A DNA stretch of 64,000 bases from JANNOG01 sp050329415. GTDB taxonomy: Bacteria > Actinomycetota > Actinomycetes > Actinomycetales > JBBAYJ01. Below, piece by piece: positions 34,026 to 42,518 of this stretch. Positions within the stretch are counted from its first letter, which is position 1; each line of letters begins with the position of its first letter. The notes under the pieces are model-generated. The model saw only the letters and a list, made by a program, of their open reading frames with translations. It ran no database searches and was not told the DNA's origin. Location: NCBI GenBank assembly GCA_050329415.1, contig JBHJOS010000012.1, positions 6,649 through 70,648 on the forward strand, read 5' to 3'. The position numbers and the translations under genes are program-made.

Positions 34026-34706
34026 TCATCCGTCGGCGCCGACTGGTTGGGTCCTGCGACGCGCTGCCTCGTCGTCCGCGGGACGCCGGCCACGGCCGAG
34101 GCCGCGGGGGCCGGTGCTCTCGGCCCGGCCCGGCGCCGGCTTGCCGGCGGCCTTCTCGCCGAGGGCCTTCTCGCCGGCCTTGCCGGGTGCCCTGTCGGTG
34201 GACTTCGCGATCTCCGTCGCCTTCCGGTCCTTCCTGCTCCCCTCCGCCCCGCGCCGCGCGGCGGCCAGGAGTGACGGCCGACCTGGTCGGGGTGGGCCGT
34301 ACCGACGGACGATGTGGAGCAGCGCCTCCGAGGTGAGCAGCAGCGCCACCGGCGGCAGCACGTGGGCCGCCAGGGCGGTCGGCTCGGCCACCGCCTCGGT
34401 CCCGGAGACGCCGCCCCAGGCGAGGACGGCTGCCCCGAAGGCGACCAGTACGCGACCGAACACCCCGCGCTCGCCCACCAGCGCCGCCTGGAGGGCCGCC
34501 AGGAAGCCGATGGCGACCGTCCCGATGACGGTGAGCGGGAAGAGCAGGGTGTACGGCCACTCGATCCCCGCGCTCGCGGCGAACTCCAGCAGGCCCAGGT
34601 AGGACAGCGTGACGGCGGCCCCTGCCACGACCAGTCCCGTGACGGCGGCGGCGAACCGCACGGTGCCGGTGGCAGGTGCTGGGCTCGACAGATCGGGGTC
34701 CGTCAT
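34026..34706 (-). CDS. DUF2637-like membrane protein
   Basis: 226 residues with four hydrophobic helices in the first ~135 residues (VTGLVVAGAAVTLSYLGLL; WPYTLLFPLTVIGTVAIGFL; a third; AAHVLPPVALLLTSEALLHI) and a long Lys/Arg/Gly-rich cytoplasmic tail. The helix pattern matches DUF2637/SpdB-like proteins, often encoded on actinobacterial conjugative elements. No other plasmid or integrase gene is present, so it may be an orphan. The ATG at 34706 follows GAGAGAGGACC. Confidence 0.75.
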   Translation of the reverse strand: MTDPDLSSPAPATGTVRFAAAVTGLVVAGAAVTLSYLGLLEFAASAGIEWPYTLLFPLTVIGTVAIGFLAALQAALVGERGVFGRVLVAFGAAVLAWGGVSGTEAVAEPTALAAHVLPPVALLLTSEALLHIVRRYGPPRPGRPSLLAAARRGAEGSRKDRKATEIAKSTDRAPGKAGEKALGEKAAGKPAPGRAESTGPRGLGRGRRPADDEAARRRTQPVGADG

Positions 34707-34845
34707 GTCGGTCCTCTCTCAGCTCTCACGGGCCGCGGCGCGGGGGTCAGGGTGGCACGGCCGGTCCCGGCGGGCCGAGCCGTCGGCGCGTCCCCACCGG
34801 GCAACCGCCCTGGCGCGGCCGCGCCGGCTGGGCCAGGCTGGGCGG

Positions 34846-35685
34846 GTGCCGTACGTCAGCGTCGCCGGCCCGGCGGAACGGGCCCCCGTCGAGATCTACT
34901 ACGAGGACCACGGCGCCGGGCGCCCGGTCGTCCTCATCCATGGCTGGCCGCTCAGCGGGCGGTCCTGGGAGCGCCAGGTGCCGGCCCTGGTGGCGGCCGG
35001 GCACCGCGTCGTCACCTACGACCGGCGTGGTTTCGGCCGGTCGTCACAGCCGTGGACGGGCTACGACTACGACACCTTCGCCGACGACCTCGCCGCCCTC
35101 GTCGATCACCTGGACCTGCGCGATGCCACGCTCGTCGGCTTCTCCATGGGCGGCGGAGAGGTCGTCCGCTACGTCTCGCGCCACGGTGCCGACCGTGTCC
35201 GGTCGGTCGCCCTGGTGGCGGCGGTGCCGCCGTACCTGCACCTCGGCGACGACAACCCCGAGGGCGGGGTGGACGACGCCACGCTGGCGGGGCTGCGGGC
35301 CGGCGTCCAGGGGGACCGGCTGGCCTTCCTCGACCACTTCACCAAGGGGTTCTTCGGCCTCGACCGGCGCCCCGAGCTGCTGAGCGAGCCGGCGCGGCAC
35401 TACTTCTGGCGGATCGCGAGCGAGGCCTCGCCCCAGGGCACCCTCGACTGCATCGGCGCCTTCTCGACGACGGACTTCCGGGCCGAGATGAGCGCCGTCA
35501 CCGTCCCGGCGCTGGTGCTCCACGGCGACTCCGACGCCATCGTCCCGTTCGAGGTCTCCGGGCGCCGGTCGCACGAGCTGCTCCCCGACAGCCGGCTGGT
35601 CATGGTGGAGGGCGGCCCGCACGGCCTGCTCGCCACCCACCCCGACGAGGTGAACGCCGCGCTGCTGGACTTCCTCGTGGTCTGA
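34846..35685 (+). CDS. Alpha/beta hydrolase (non-haem chloroperoxidase/arylesterase type)
   Basis: A 279-residue protein. VVLIHGWPLSGRSWE (oxyanion region), GFSMGGGEVVRYV (Ser nucleophile), ALVLHGDSDAIVPF (Asp) and GGPHGLLATH (His) make a complete triad. The pattern is that of cofactor-free haloperoxidase/arylesterases. The start is the GTG at 34846, 6 nt after CAGGCT, a leaderless arrangement. The 3' end carries an 11-bp tandem duplication covering the stop (GTGGTCTGATC twice, 35677-35698). The physiological substrate is unknown. Confidence 0.9.
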   Translation: MPYVSVAGPAERAPVEIYYEDHGAGRPVVLIHGWPLSGRSWERQVPALVAAGHRVVTYDRRGFGRSSQPWTGYDYDTFADDLAALVDHLDLRDATLVGFSMGGGEVVRYVSRHGADRVRSVALVAAVPPYLHLGDDNPEGGVDDATLAGLRAGVQGDRLAFLDHFTKGFFGLDRRPELLSEPARHYFWRIASEASPQGTLDCIGAFSTTDFRAEMSAVTVPALVLHGDSDAIVPFEVSGRRSHELLPDSRLVMVEGGPHGLLATHPDEVNAALLDFLVV

Positions 35686-35733
35686 TCGTGGTCTGATCGT
35701 GGTCGCGCCGACCGAGGCCGGAGCGACGGCGTC

Positions 35734-36039
35734 TCACGCGGGCGACAGCACCTCGGCGGGCAGCAGCCGGGTGACGACCGCCGGGTGCCCGCCGTCCTCG
35801 ATGACGAAGACGACGAGCCCCCACCACCGGTCGTCCCGATGGCGCCACTCCACGAGGACGCCGGGGGAGCGGTCCGTGACCGGGTCCGCCGGGTGGCTCA
35901 CCCAGCAGTGCAGCGGAGGGTCTGCCCGGCCTTCGCGGCCCGTCGGCGGCTGCCGGGGCGGGAGCGGCGCCGCGCCCGATCGGGCGATGGCGCGGTCCCC
36001 GAGGGGCACCCCGATGCCCCGCATCCCGCCGTACGCCAC
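35734..36039 (-). CDS. Small protein under a LexA box
   Basis: A 101-residue protein, no signal or membrane span. The C-terminal 60 residues are compact and look real (HCWVSHPADPV, VLVEWRHRDDRWWGLVVFVI, TRLLPAEVL). They recall small proteins that accompany translesion polymerase cassettes (DUF6504-like), but I cannot confirm the family. The GTG at 36039 lies 6 nt after CACGCT (36046-36051); a 17-bp spacer separates that from GTTCGA, which is half of a perfect SOS box. DNA-damage control is therefore strongly suggested. No polymerase gene is adjacent. Confidence 0.75.
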   Translation of the reverse strand: MAYGGMRGIGVPLGDRAIARSGAAPLPPRQPPTGREGRADPPLHCWVSHPADPVTDRSPGVLVEWRHRDDRWWGLVVFVIEDGGHPAVVTRLLPAEVLSPA

Positions 36040-36068
36040 GGCCTCAGCGTGTCACGCCCCCCACTTCA

Positions 36069-36084
36069 TCGAACACATGTTCGA
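36069..36084 (-). promoter_or_regulatory. LexA-binding SOS box
   Basis: TCGAACACATGTTCGA is a perfect match to the actinobacterial/Bacillus-type LexA site (GAAC-N4-GTTC, with TC/GA flanks). Its half-site occupies the -35 position of the promoter of the small minus-strand gene, so LexA binding would block RNA polymerase. Confidence 0.85.
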
Positions 36085-36160
36085 GTAAGTCACTCGTTCG
36101 GCGGACCGCGGACGGGACATGTCGTCACGAGTAGTTGCACAGTGCAGATTGCCGCTTGCA

Positions 36161-36268
36161 ATGACTGCGGAGAAGCACGGCCCGGTGGAGAGCACGGTCT
36201 CGGTGGAGAAGCACGGTCCGGGTGGGGACGGGAGCCAGCGGGGCACGGCCGGCGCAGCACCGGGCTGA
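36161..36268 (+). CDS. Possible 35-residue peptide with duplicated EKHGP motif
   Basis: ATG 36161 opens a 35-codon frame in the 197-bp gap between the LexA box and the VIT gene. The product has two copies of an EKHGP element (AEKHGPVE and VEKHGPGG). No good ribosome site precedes it. It overlaps no other gene. It could be a small peptide gene or just a DNA repeat (GAGAAGCACGG at two places). Low confidence. Confidence 0.2.
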   Translation: MTAEKHGPVESTVSVEKHGPGGDGSQRGTAGAAPG

Positions 36269-36281
36269 ACCCCGACGCCCG

Positions 36282-36983
36282 TCACACCTGAGTGCCGACG
36301 AGGCTCCCGACCGCGTACGTCACGGTCATGGCCAGCGTCCCGAGCCCGACATTGCGGGCGACCGCCCGGGGCACCCCGGCCCCGCCGAGCCGCGCGCTCA
36401 CCACTCCGGTGAGGGCGAGCGCGACCACGACGGCGAGAACGCACGCGGCCAGTCGCCAGGGTGCGGCCGGCACGGTGATCGCCACCAGGGGCAGGGCCGC
36501 GCCCAGCACGAAGGCGACGAAGGACGCGCCAGCCGCCTGCCACGGGCTGGTGAGGGCGTCGGGGTCGATGCCGAGCTCGGCTTCGGCATGGGCGCCGAGC
36601 CCGTCGTGCGCGGTCAGCTCCTCGGCGACCCGGCGGGCGAGGCCCGGGCTGATCCCCTTGGCGCGGTAGATCTCCGCCAGTTCGTCGAGCTCCGCCTCCG
36701 GCATCTCGGCGAGCTCCCGGCGCTCCTTGTCCAGCAGCGCCCGCTCGGCGTCGCGCTGGGTGCTGACCGAGACGTACTCGCCGCCCGCCATGGAGAACGC
36801 CCCCGACACCAGGCCGGCGATCCCGGCCACGAGGACCGCGGTGCGGCTCGACGTCGCCCCGGCGACCCCCACGACCAGCCCGGCCACCGACACGATGCCG
36901 TCGTTCGCGCCCAGCACACCGGCGCGCAGCCAGTTCAGCCGCCCGCCGATGTCGCCGGTGTGGGCCTCGTCCGCGTGCGTCAT
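36282..36983 (-). CDS. VIT1/CCC1 family metal transporter
   Basis: A 233-residue membrane protein of the vacuolar iron/manganese transporter family. The first helix pair contains the signature RAGVLGANDGIVSVAGLVVGV and the next GAFSMAGGEYVSVSTQRD. A cytosolic Glu-rich helix hairpin (ELAEMPEAELDELAEIY) is the metal-binding domain, and three more spans follow. It probably exports or sequesters Fe2+/Mn2+. The ATG at 36983 overlaps the beta-glucosidase stop (ATGA). Confidence 0.92.
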   Translation of the reverse strand: MTHADEAHTGDIGGRLNWLRAGVLGANDGIVSVAGLVVGVAGATSSRTAVLVAGIAGLVSGAFSMAGGEYVSVSTQRDAERALLDKERRELAEMPEAELDELAEIYRAKGISPGLARRVAEELTAHDGLGAHAEAELGIDPDALTSPWQAAGASFVAFVLGAALPLVAITVPAAPWRLAACVLAVVVALALTGVVSARLGGAGVPRAVARNVGLGTLAMTVTYAVGSLVGTQV

Positions 36984-38392
36984 CGGGGAGCCGCCGCGAG
37001 CAGGTCGCGGTACCAGCGGGCGCTGTCCTTGGGCGTGCGCTCGCCGGTCGCGTAGTCGACCCGGACGATGCCGAACCGCTTGCGGTACCCGTAGGCCCAC
37101 TCGAAGTTGTCGAGCAGCGACCACACGAGGTACCCGCGGACGTCCACCCCGGCGTCCCGGGCGTCCGCCACCGCGGCGACGTGGTCGGCCAGGTAGGCGG
37201 TCCGGTCGACGTCGGCCAGCGGGCCGGCCGGGCGGGTGTCGTCCGGGTAGGCGGCACCGTTCTCCGTCACCATCAGCGGCAGGCCCGGGAACGCCCGGCC
37301 CAGCCGGGTCAGCAGCTCGGTGAGCCCGGACGGGTCCACCGGCCACCCCATGTCGGTGACCGGGCGGTCCTGCGGCAGGAACTCCACGTCCCCGCAGCCC
37401 GGCCACGGCGAGCGCCCGCCGCCGTGGCCGTCGGCGTCCCGCCGCGGTCCCGACCGGTCCCAGTGCCCGACGACCGTCGGCGTGTAGTAGTTCACCCCCA
37501 GCAGGTCCACCCCGCCGGCATGAGCCGTGGCCGCGTCCCCGTCGCGGACGAACGACCAGTCGGTGACCGCGGCGGTGTCGGCCAGCAGGTCGTCGGGGTA
37601 CCGGCCCCGCAGCATGGGGCCGAGGAAGACCTGGTTGCCCACCGCGTCGACCCGGCGCGCGGCCTCGACGTCGGGCGCGCCGTCCCCGGCCGGCCGCACC
37701 AGGTGGACGTTGAGCACCACCGACACCGGGCGCCCGGGCGCCTCCCGCCGCAGCGCCTGCACGCCCAGGCCGTGGGCGAGGTTGAGGTGGTGCGCGGCGG
37801 CCAGGGACGCCGCCGGGTCCGTCCGGCCGGGCGCGTGGACGCCGGCGGCATAGCCGAGGAAGGCGGTGCACCAGGGCTCGTTGAACGTCGTCCAGACGCC
37901 GACCCGGTCGCCGAGGGCGGCGGCGACGACGCTCGCGTACTCGGCGAACCGCTCCGCGGTGTCGCGCACCGGCCAGCCGCCGGCGTCCTCCAGCGGTTGC
38001 GGCAGGTCCCAGTGGTAGAGCGTGGCGACCGGCGTGATGTCCCGCTCCAGCAACGCGTCGACCAGCCGGGAGTAGAAGTCCAGCCCCGCCCGGTTGACCG
38101 GCCCGGAGCCCGCGGGCTGGACCCTGGGCCAGGCGATCGAGAACCGGTACGCCCGCAGGCCGAGGTCCGCCATCAGGGCGACGTCCTCCGCCAGGCGGTG
38201 GTAATGGTCGGTCGCGGTGTCTCCGGTGTCGCCGCCCAGCACCGCGCCCGGGACCCGGCTGAAGGTGTCCCAGATCGACGGCCCCCGCCCGTCCTCGGTC
38301 GCGGCCCCCTCGATCTGGTAGGCAGCGGTGGCTGCCCCCCACACGAAGCCGGGCGGGAACCGGCGGGCCAGGTCGGCGGGGGAGGCGCTCAC
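36980..38392 (-). CDS. Family 1 beta-glucosidase
   Basis: A 470-residue GH1 enzyme with no signal peptide, hence cytoplasmic. The N-terminal signature is FPPGFVWGAATAAYQIEGA; the acid/base is the Glu in TFNEPW and the nucleophile the Glu in VTENGAAYPD; the glycone site SLLDNFEWAYGY is intact. It cleaves cellobiose or other beta-glucosides taken into the cell. The GTG at 38392 lies 7 nt after CAGGGT. It overlaps the VIT gene, an unexpected partner. A GH5 cellulase relic lies 4 kb away. Confidence 0.95.
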   Translation of the reverse strand: MSASPADLARRFPPGFVWGAATAAYQIEGAATEDGRGPSIWDTFSRVPGAVLGGDTGDTATDHYHRLAEDVALMADLGLRAYRFSIAWPRVQPAGSGPVNRAGLDFYSRLVDALLERDITPVATLYHWDLPQPLEDAGGWPVRDTAERFAEYASVVAAALGDRVGVWTTFNEPWCTAFLGYAAGVHAPGRTDPAASLAAAHHLNLAHGLGVQALRREAPGRPVSVVLNVHLVRPAGDGAPDVEAARRVDAVGNQVFLGPMLRGRYPDDLLADTAAVTDWSFVRDGDAATAHAGGVDLLGVNYYTPTVVGHWDRSGPRRDADGHGGGRSPWPGCGDVEFLPQDRPVTDMGWPVDPSGLTELLTRLGRAFPGLPLMVTENGAAYPDDTRPAGPLADVDRTAYLADHVAAVADARDAGVDVRGYLVWSLLDNFEWAYGYRKRFGIVRVDYATGERTPKDSARWYRDLLAAAPR

Positions 38393-38412
38393 GCCGCTCA
38401 CCCTGCCAGGGC

Positions 38413-39384
38413 TCACGCGCGCTGCCCAGGCGGGTCTGCCGAACCGCTGCCGCGCGCCAGGAGGGCGAGCACCACCCCCGACACGACCAGGGCGAAGCCC
38501 GCCACCTGGACGGCCGAGAGGGTCTGGCCGAACCACCACCACGCCACGGCGGCGGCGCCCACGACCTCGCCGGTTCCGATGATCGACACCAGCGTGGCCG
38601 GCAGCCAGCCCAGCGCCGCCGTGACCGCAGCGAACGGCGCAAGCGTCCCCAGCAGCACGACGACGGCCAGCAGCACCCAGACCGGGACCGGAAGGCCGCC
38701 CACGGTTGTCGGGAGCGGCGCCGTCCCCGCGGCGAGGCGAGCCGCAGCCGGCAGGGCGGGCGCCGCGAGGACCACGCTGACGACGGCCGCGATCGCGAAC
38801 CCCCAGAACGTCGTGCTGAGGGCGTCCCGCTCGGTCACGAGCCGCTCACCGACCAGGAAGTACACCGAGAACGCGGCCGCGGCACCGAGTCCGGCCGCGA
38901 TGCCGACCGGGTCCAGGCCGCCGCCTGGCACCCGGGTCGCCAGGGCGAGTCCGCCGAGAGCGAGGGCGAGCGCCGGCCAGACCAGCCGGGACACCGGACG
39001 GCGCAGCCAGAACCGCGCGACGAGGGCGATGACCAGCGGCGCCAGGTACTCCAGCAGCAGGGCCAACCCGATGGGAAGCCGGTCGATGGCGACGAAGTAG
39101 GCCCACTGGACCAGCGCGACCCCGCCCGCCCCGTACAGCACCAGCCAGGGCCACTGGTGCCGGGGCACGGCCAGGGTCCGGGCCCGTCCGGTGGCCACCA
39201 GTGCGAGCCCGAGGACCGAGGCGGCACCGAGGGCGCGCACGGCCGCGAGAGCCTCCGGAGTCACCCCGGCCTGCAGCACCACCGCCGAGGTGCCGGCGTT
39301 GAGCGAGAACAGCATGACCGCCAGCACGACCAGCGTCGCGCCCACGGGCCAGCCCCGGGCACCGGCGGGCAGCGGATCGGTCAC
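38413..39384 (-). CDS. EamA/DMT family transporter
   Basis: A 323-residue protein with ten hydrophobic helices in two EamA repeats (about 15-145 and 160-305). Signature pieces are YFVAIDRLPIGLALLLEYLAP at the end of the first repeat and LVSIIGTGEVVGAAAVAWWW in the second. Family members export amino acids, purines or other metabolites; the substrate cannot be predicted. The start is GTG 39384, with CAGGAT 6 nt upstream. Its stop lies 20 bp from the beta-glucosidase start, so the two may be co-transcribed. Confidence 0.92.
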   Translation of the reverse strand: MTDPLPAGARGWPVGATLVVLAVMLFSLNAGTSAVVLQAGVTPEALAAVRALGAASVLGLALVATGRARTLAVPRHQWPWLVLYGAGGVALVQWAYFVAIDRLPIGLALLLEYLAPLVIALVARFWLRRPVSRLVWPALALALGGLALATRVPGGGLDPVGIAAGLGAAAAFSVYFLVGERLVTERDALSTTFWGFAIAAVVSVVLAAPALPAAARLAAGTAPLPTTVGGLPVPVWVLLAVVVLLGTLAPFAAVTAALGWLPATLVSIIGTGEVVGAAAVAWWWFGQTLSAVQVAGFALVVSGVVLALLARGSGSADPPGQRA

Positions 39385-39453
39385 CCGGGCATCCTGCCGG
39401 GCGGTCGGGTGGCCCGCGGACCCCTCGGCGGGAGGGCTGGGTTACCGTAGGTC

Positions 39454-39536
39454 TGCGCCGGGCCGCGGCAGCCCCGGGCTCCATCATCCGCCGCTTCGAG
39501 CGGCCACGCGCCGTGAGGCGCTCCCGGCCCGGCGCA
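39454..39536. ncRNA. Candidate structured RNA in an intergenic gap
   Basis: Perfect 11-bp closing stem (TGCGCCGGGCC at 39454-39464 with its complement at 39526-39536) encloses two strong hairpins: GCCGCT-TCG-AGCGGC (39490-39504) and GCGCC-GTGA-GGCGC (39508-39521, GNRA loop), plus a weak one near 39470. On the plus strand TACCGT (39443-39448) could be a -10 box. On the minus strand the element begins 14 nt after the stop of the next gene, so it may instead be a 3' UTR or terminator. No Rfam family recognised. Confidence 0.4.
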
Positions 39537-39550
39537 CCCTCTCTGATCCG

Positions 39551-40243
39551 TCAGTCCAGGCTCCCGGCCCGCCAGGCGCGGGCGGCGGCCTCCAGGTGGC
39601 CCGCCATGGTGACGAGGGCGGCCGCGGATCGCGTGAGTCGCCCCGCGTCGTCCGGCTCGGCCGGTCCGGGTTCCTCGCCCGGACCGGATCCGGGTGCGGT
39701 CCCCGGGCTCGCCGACCGGTCCAGGTCGTCGGCCCGGAACGAGCGGCCGACGGCCATGACCCGGGCGAATGCCGCGGCCCGCTCCAGCGTGGTGTCGAAG
39801 TCCACCCCCCCGACCCCTGCCAGCACGTCGTCCACCAGCTGGCGGACCTCCAACGGCCCCGGCGGGTCCGCCACGCCGGCCACCACCTCGGCCACGGGCA
39901 CGTGCGCCCGGCCGGCATCGAAGTCCCGGGAGGCCTCCACCGGGTGGTGGCGGACGCCGTGCCGCAGCGCCACCAGCCGCCACAGCGCGCCCGGCAGCGA
40001 CACCGGGGCTGCGGCGGCCCACAGCCGGGCGGCGGCCTCGAGCCCGTCGTCGCTGTCGATCGCGCTGGTCATGCGTGCCCGGGCCCGATCGTCGGTGGGA
40101 TCACCGAGTCGGGCCACGACCGCCGCCGCACTGGTGTGTGCGGCCTCGAGCCGGGCCGCGGGGTCACGGGCGGCGGCCGCGGCCGACTCCGCCGCGTTGG
40201 TGACGGCATCCGTGAGGCGGGCGGGCCGGCGCGGGGTCGTCAC
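39551..40243 (-). CDS. Hypothetical alpha-helical protein
   Basis: 230 residues, Ala-rich and helical, no signal peptide or membrane span. A conserved-looking core lies at about 75-165 (LPGALWRLVALRHGVRHHPV, DFDAGRAHVPVAEVVAGV) and a Pro/Gly linker at about 178-195 precedes a last helix. I do not recognise a family. The GTG overlaps the stop of the upstream hydrolase-like gene (GTGA), so the two are co-expressed. Confidence 0.7.
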   Translation of the reverse strand: MTTPRRPARLTDAVTNAAESAAAAARDPAARLEAAHTSAAAVVARLGDPTDDRARARMTSAIDSDDGLEAAARLWAAAAPVSLPGALWRLVALRHGVRHHPVEASRDFDAGRAHVPVAEVVAGVADPPGPLEVRQLVDDVLAGVGGVDFDTTLERAAAFARVMAVGRSFRADDLDRSASPGTAPGSGPGEEPGPAEPDDAGRLTRSAAALVTMAGHLEAAARAWRAGSLD

Positions 40244-41622
40244 GGGTCTCCCGCCGACGTCTCGCCGGGCTCGTGGCGCCGCAGGGGCCCGCCGGAAGGC
40301 CGTGGGGGCGAAGGTTCTCGGCCCCGGTTCCGGGCGGCTCCGCCCTGCGGATGACGCGTCAGCTCACGCGCGGCGTGCGCCACGAGGTCCGCCGACTGAT
40401 CCAGCCGCGTCCGGCCGTCCGCGGTCACCGCCCGGCCCAGGTAGCCGGTGCGCCCGACGTGCGTGGTGTAGTCGACGCGATGCACGACGACCTTCCGGGC
40501 CCGCCGGGCCCGGGACCAGCCACCGACGTGCAGCGCGGTCCACCTGGACGGCAGGAAGGGCACGGCCGCGAGCTCCGCGGGATCCCCCCAGGACACGGCG
40601 GCGTGGACCCGCCGCACGCCCGACAGGTCGGCCCCGCCGTCGGCGAACCCGCCGAGGGTGACGACGTCGAGGGGCGCGCCGCCGAGGGCGCGGGCGACGT
40701 CCGACGCCACGTGCAGCGCCGTCTGGGCTCCTGCGGAGAGGGCCACCAGGACGATCGGTGCCCCGCTGCCCGGTCGGTAGCCGGCGGCCAGGGCGTGGGC
40801 GAGGACGGCCACGGTGTGCCCGGCCATGAGCCGTCGCTGGTAGCGCCGGTCGACGGCGACGATCCCCTCCCAGATGCCCCGGGCGATCAGCCAGCCGCGG
40901 TCGTGTTGCCCGAGGTGCCGCCAGAGCGGGCCGGTGACCGGGCGCTGCCACGCCGGGCGCTGGGTCACGTCGTTCGGCATGAGGCTCATGACCACCGTCC
41001 ACGTCGGCAGCCGCCGGTGGATCGCCTCCGCGAACTGGCGGCCGACGGGTGTGGTGCGTGGCGTGGCGCGCCCGACGCCGTCGAAGTAGACGACGAAGCC
41101 GTCGGGCGCGCGGCCACGGCGCGACGTCGGTCCCACGTTGAGTGCGAGGTCCGGTCCCGGTGGGGGCGGCGGCGGGGGCCCGGACGCGGAGAGTGCGGCG
41201 TCGAGCACTCGGTACAGGGCGTGCCGGCCGGCGACGAGCACCGCGGCGGCGGCCACCGCACGCATCCGGGCGGCGGGTGTCGCGGCGGATCGCGCTGCGG
41301 ACCGCGTCGCGGCCACGGCGGCGGCGGCCGAGGCGTACGGACCGAGGACCGGGAAGGGATCGGCGCCGACCACGGCCGCCCGCCGGCCCCCTCCCACGGG
41401 AGCCCGCCGGTCGACGCCGGCGACGGAGCCGGCGAGGCGCTGGACGACGACGGCGGAGACCGCGGCCGCGGCGACGGTCGCCGGGACGGCGGTCACCACC
41501 TCCCGGGCGGACGGCCGACGGAACGGGAGCCCGAGCCGCCGGCCCAGTGCCTGCCACGGCACGGCGGCAACCACCGGTCCGACCGCGGCCAGCAGCCGCA
41601 CGGTCGGTGAACACCTCGCCAT
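40240..41622 (-). CDS. Membrane-associated alpha/beta-hydrolase-like protein
   Basis: 460 residues. The first ~190 contain hydrophobic Ala/Val-rich stretches (VVAAVPWQALG; VPATVAAAAVSAVVV; AAAAVLVAGRHALYRVL) that may be membrane helices, then a Pro run. The C-terminal ~230 residues look like a hydrolase core: FVVYFDGVG, then IVLVALSAGAQTALHVA with a possible nucleophile Ser, VTLGGFADGGADL and VDYTTHVGRTGYLG. No exact family assigned. The ATG at 41622 follows AAGGAGGAG. The 263-bp region between this start and DUF3145 shows no further gene. Confidence 0.7.
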   Translation of the reverse strand: MARCSPTVRLLAAVGPVVAAVPWQALGRRLGLPFRRPSAREVVTAVPATVAAAAVSAVVVQRLAGSVAGVDRRAPVGGGRRAAVVGADPFPVLGPYASAAAAVAATRSAARSAATPAARMRAVAAAAVLVAGRHALYRVLDAALSASGPPPPPPPGPDLALNVGPTSRRGRAPDGFVVYFDGVGRATPRTTPVGRQFAEAIHRRLPTWTVVMSLMPNDVTQRPAWQRPVTGPLWRHLGQHDRGWLIARGIWEGIVAVDRRYQRRLMAGHTVAVLAHALAAGYRPGSGAPIVLVALSAGAQTALHVASDVARALGGAPLDVVTLGGFADGGADLSGVRRVHAAVSWGDPAELAAVPFLPSRWTALHVGGWSRARRARKVVVHRVDYTTHVGRTGYLGRAVTADGRTRLDQSADLVAHAARELTRHPQGGAARNRGREPSPPRPSGGPLRRHEPGETSAGDP

Positions 41623-41885
41623 GCCGCTCCTCCTTCGCTCGTCGTCACCGCGCGTCCTCCTCGCCGCGCCGTTCCGGGCACCGGCAGGGCCCCGGACGCC
41701 GGATGTGACCGGATCGTCACCGCCCCGGTGTCCCGAGTATCCCCGGTGCGGGCCCAATCCCCGGTCCTGGTGGCGCGGGCGTCGTGCTCGCCCCATACTG
41801 ATCCGGTCCGATTGCCGGGCACGGGCCGTTCCGAGGTTCGAGGGCGTAGGGGAAGACGCACCTCGAGCACACCTCAGGAGGACCA

Positions 41886-42386
41886 GTGTCCGGACCCACC
41901 CGCGGGGTGCTCTTCGTGCACTCCGCACCCCGTGCCGTGTGCCCTCACGTCGAGTGGGCCGCGGGTCGCGTGCTGGGCCGTCGCGTCCAGCTCGAATGGA
42001 CCGTCCAGCCGGTCGCCCCTGGTCTCCTGCGGGCGGAGTTTCCGTGGCTGGGTGACCAGGGTCTCGGTCCCCGGTTGGCCAGTGCCCTGCGCGGGTGGCC
42101 GGATCTGCGGTTCGAGGTCACGGAGGAGCCGAGCCGCGGCTGCGACGGCGGCCGGTGGAGCCACGTCCCCGACCTCGGCCTCCATCACGCGGTCGTCGAT
42201 GTCCACGGCAACGTCGTGGTGCCCGAGGACCGGCTCCGGGCCGCTCTCGCCGAGGCGGACCCCGGCGAGGTGCGGCGGCTGCTCGGTCTTGCGCTGGGCG
42301 CCGCCTGGGACGACGAGCTGGAGCCGTTCCGGGCCGGCGCCGACCACGATGGTTCCCCGGTCCGCTGGCTCCACCGGGTCGGCTGA
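41886..42386 (+). CDS. DUF3145 family protein
   Basis: A 166-residue actinobacterial protein of unknown function. Family-typical pieces are GVLFVHSAPRAVCPHVEWA at the start, LRAEFPWLGDQG in the middle and WDDELEPFR near the end. DUF3145 genes commonly lie next to the fatty acid synthesis block, as here, convergent with accD. The GTG at 41886 follows AGGAGG. Confidence 0.9.
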   Translation: MSGPTRGVLFVHSAPRAVCPHVEWAAGRVLGRRVQLEWTVQPVAPGLLRAEFPWLGDQGLGPRLASALRGWPDLRFEVTEEPSRGCDGGRWSHVPDLGLHHAVVDVHGNVVVPEDRLRAALAEADPGEVRRLLGLALGAAWDDELEPFRAGADHDGSPVRWLHRVG

Positions 42387-42431
42387 CGGACTCGTCCGTC
42401 GCTCAGCCCCGCTGCTGCCGGTCCCGCCCAT

Positions 42432-42476
42432 CACCCGGGGATCGTCCACCCGGGGATGGCCCACCCCGGGATCGTC
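42432..42476. repeat. 15-bp tandem repeat between DUF3145 and accD
   Basis: Three units of CACCCGGGGATCGTC-type sequence at 42432-42446, 42447-42461 and 42462-42476, with one or two mismatches, in the space between two convergent genes. CCCGGGG cores could form hairpins that end transcription. Confidence 0.7.
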
Positions 42477-42518
42477 GATCCGGCGGGGACGGAGTCTCCG
42501 GCGGGGCCCCGGGCGGCC

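Noticed and set aside
36282..36983. Ferritin-like fusion of the VIT gene
   Set aside because: The Glu-rich helical hairpin is the normal cytosolic metal-binding part of VIT1/CCC1 proteins, not an added ferritin domain.
39454..39536. tRNA or SRP RNA
   Set aside because: No anticodon arm in tRNA geometry and no SRP GGAA-loop consensus.
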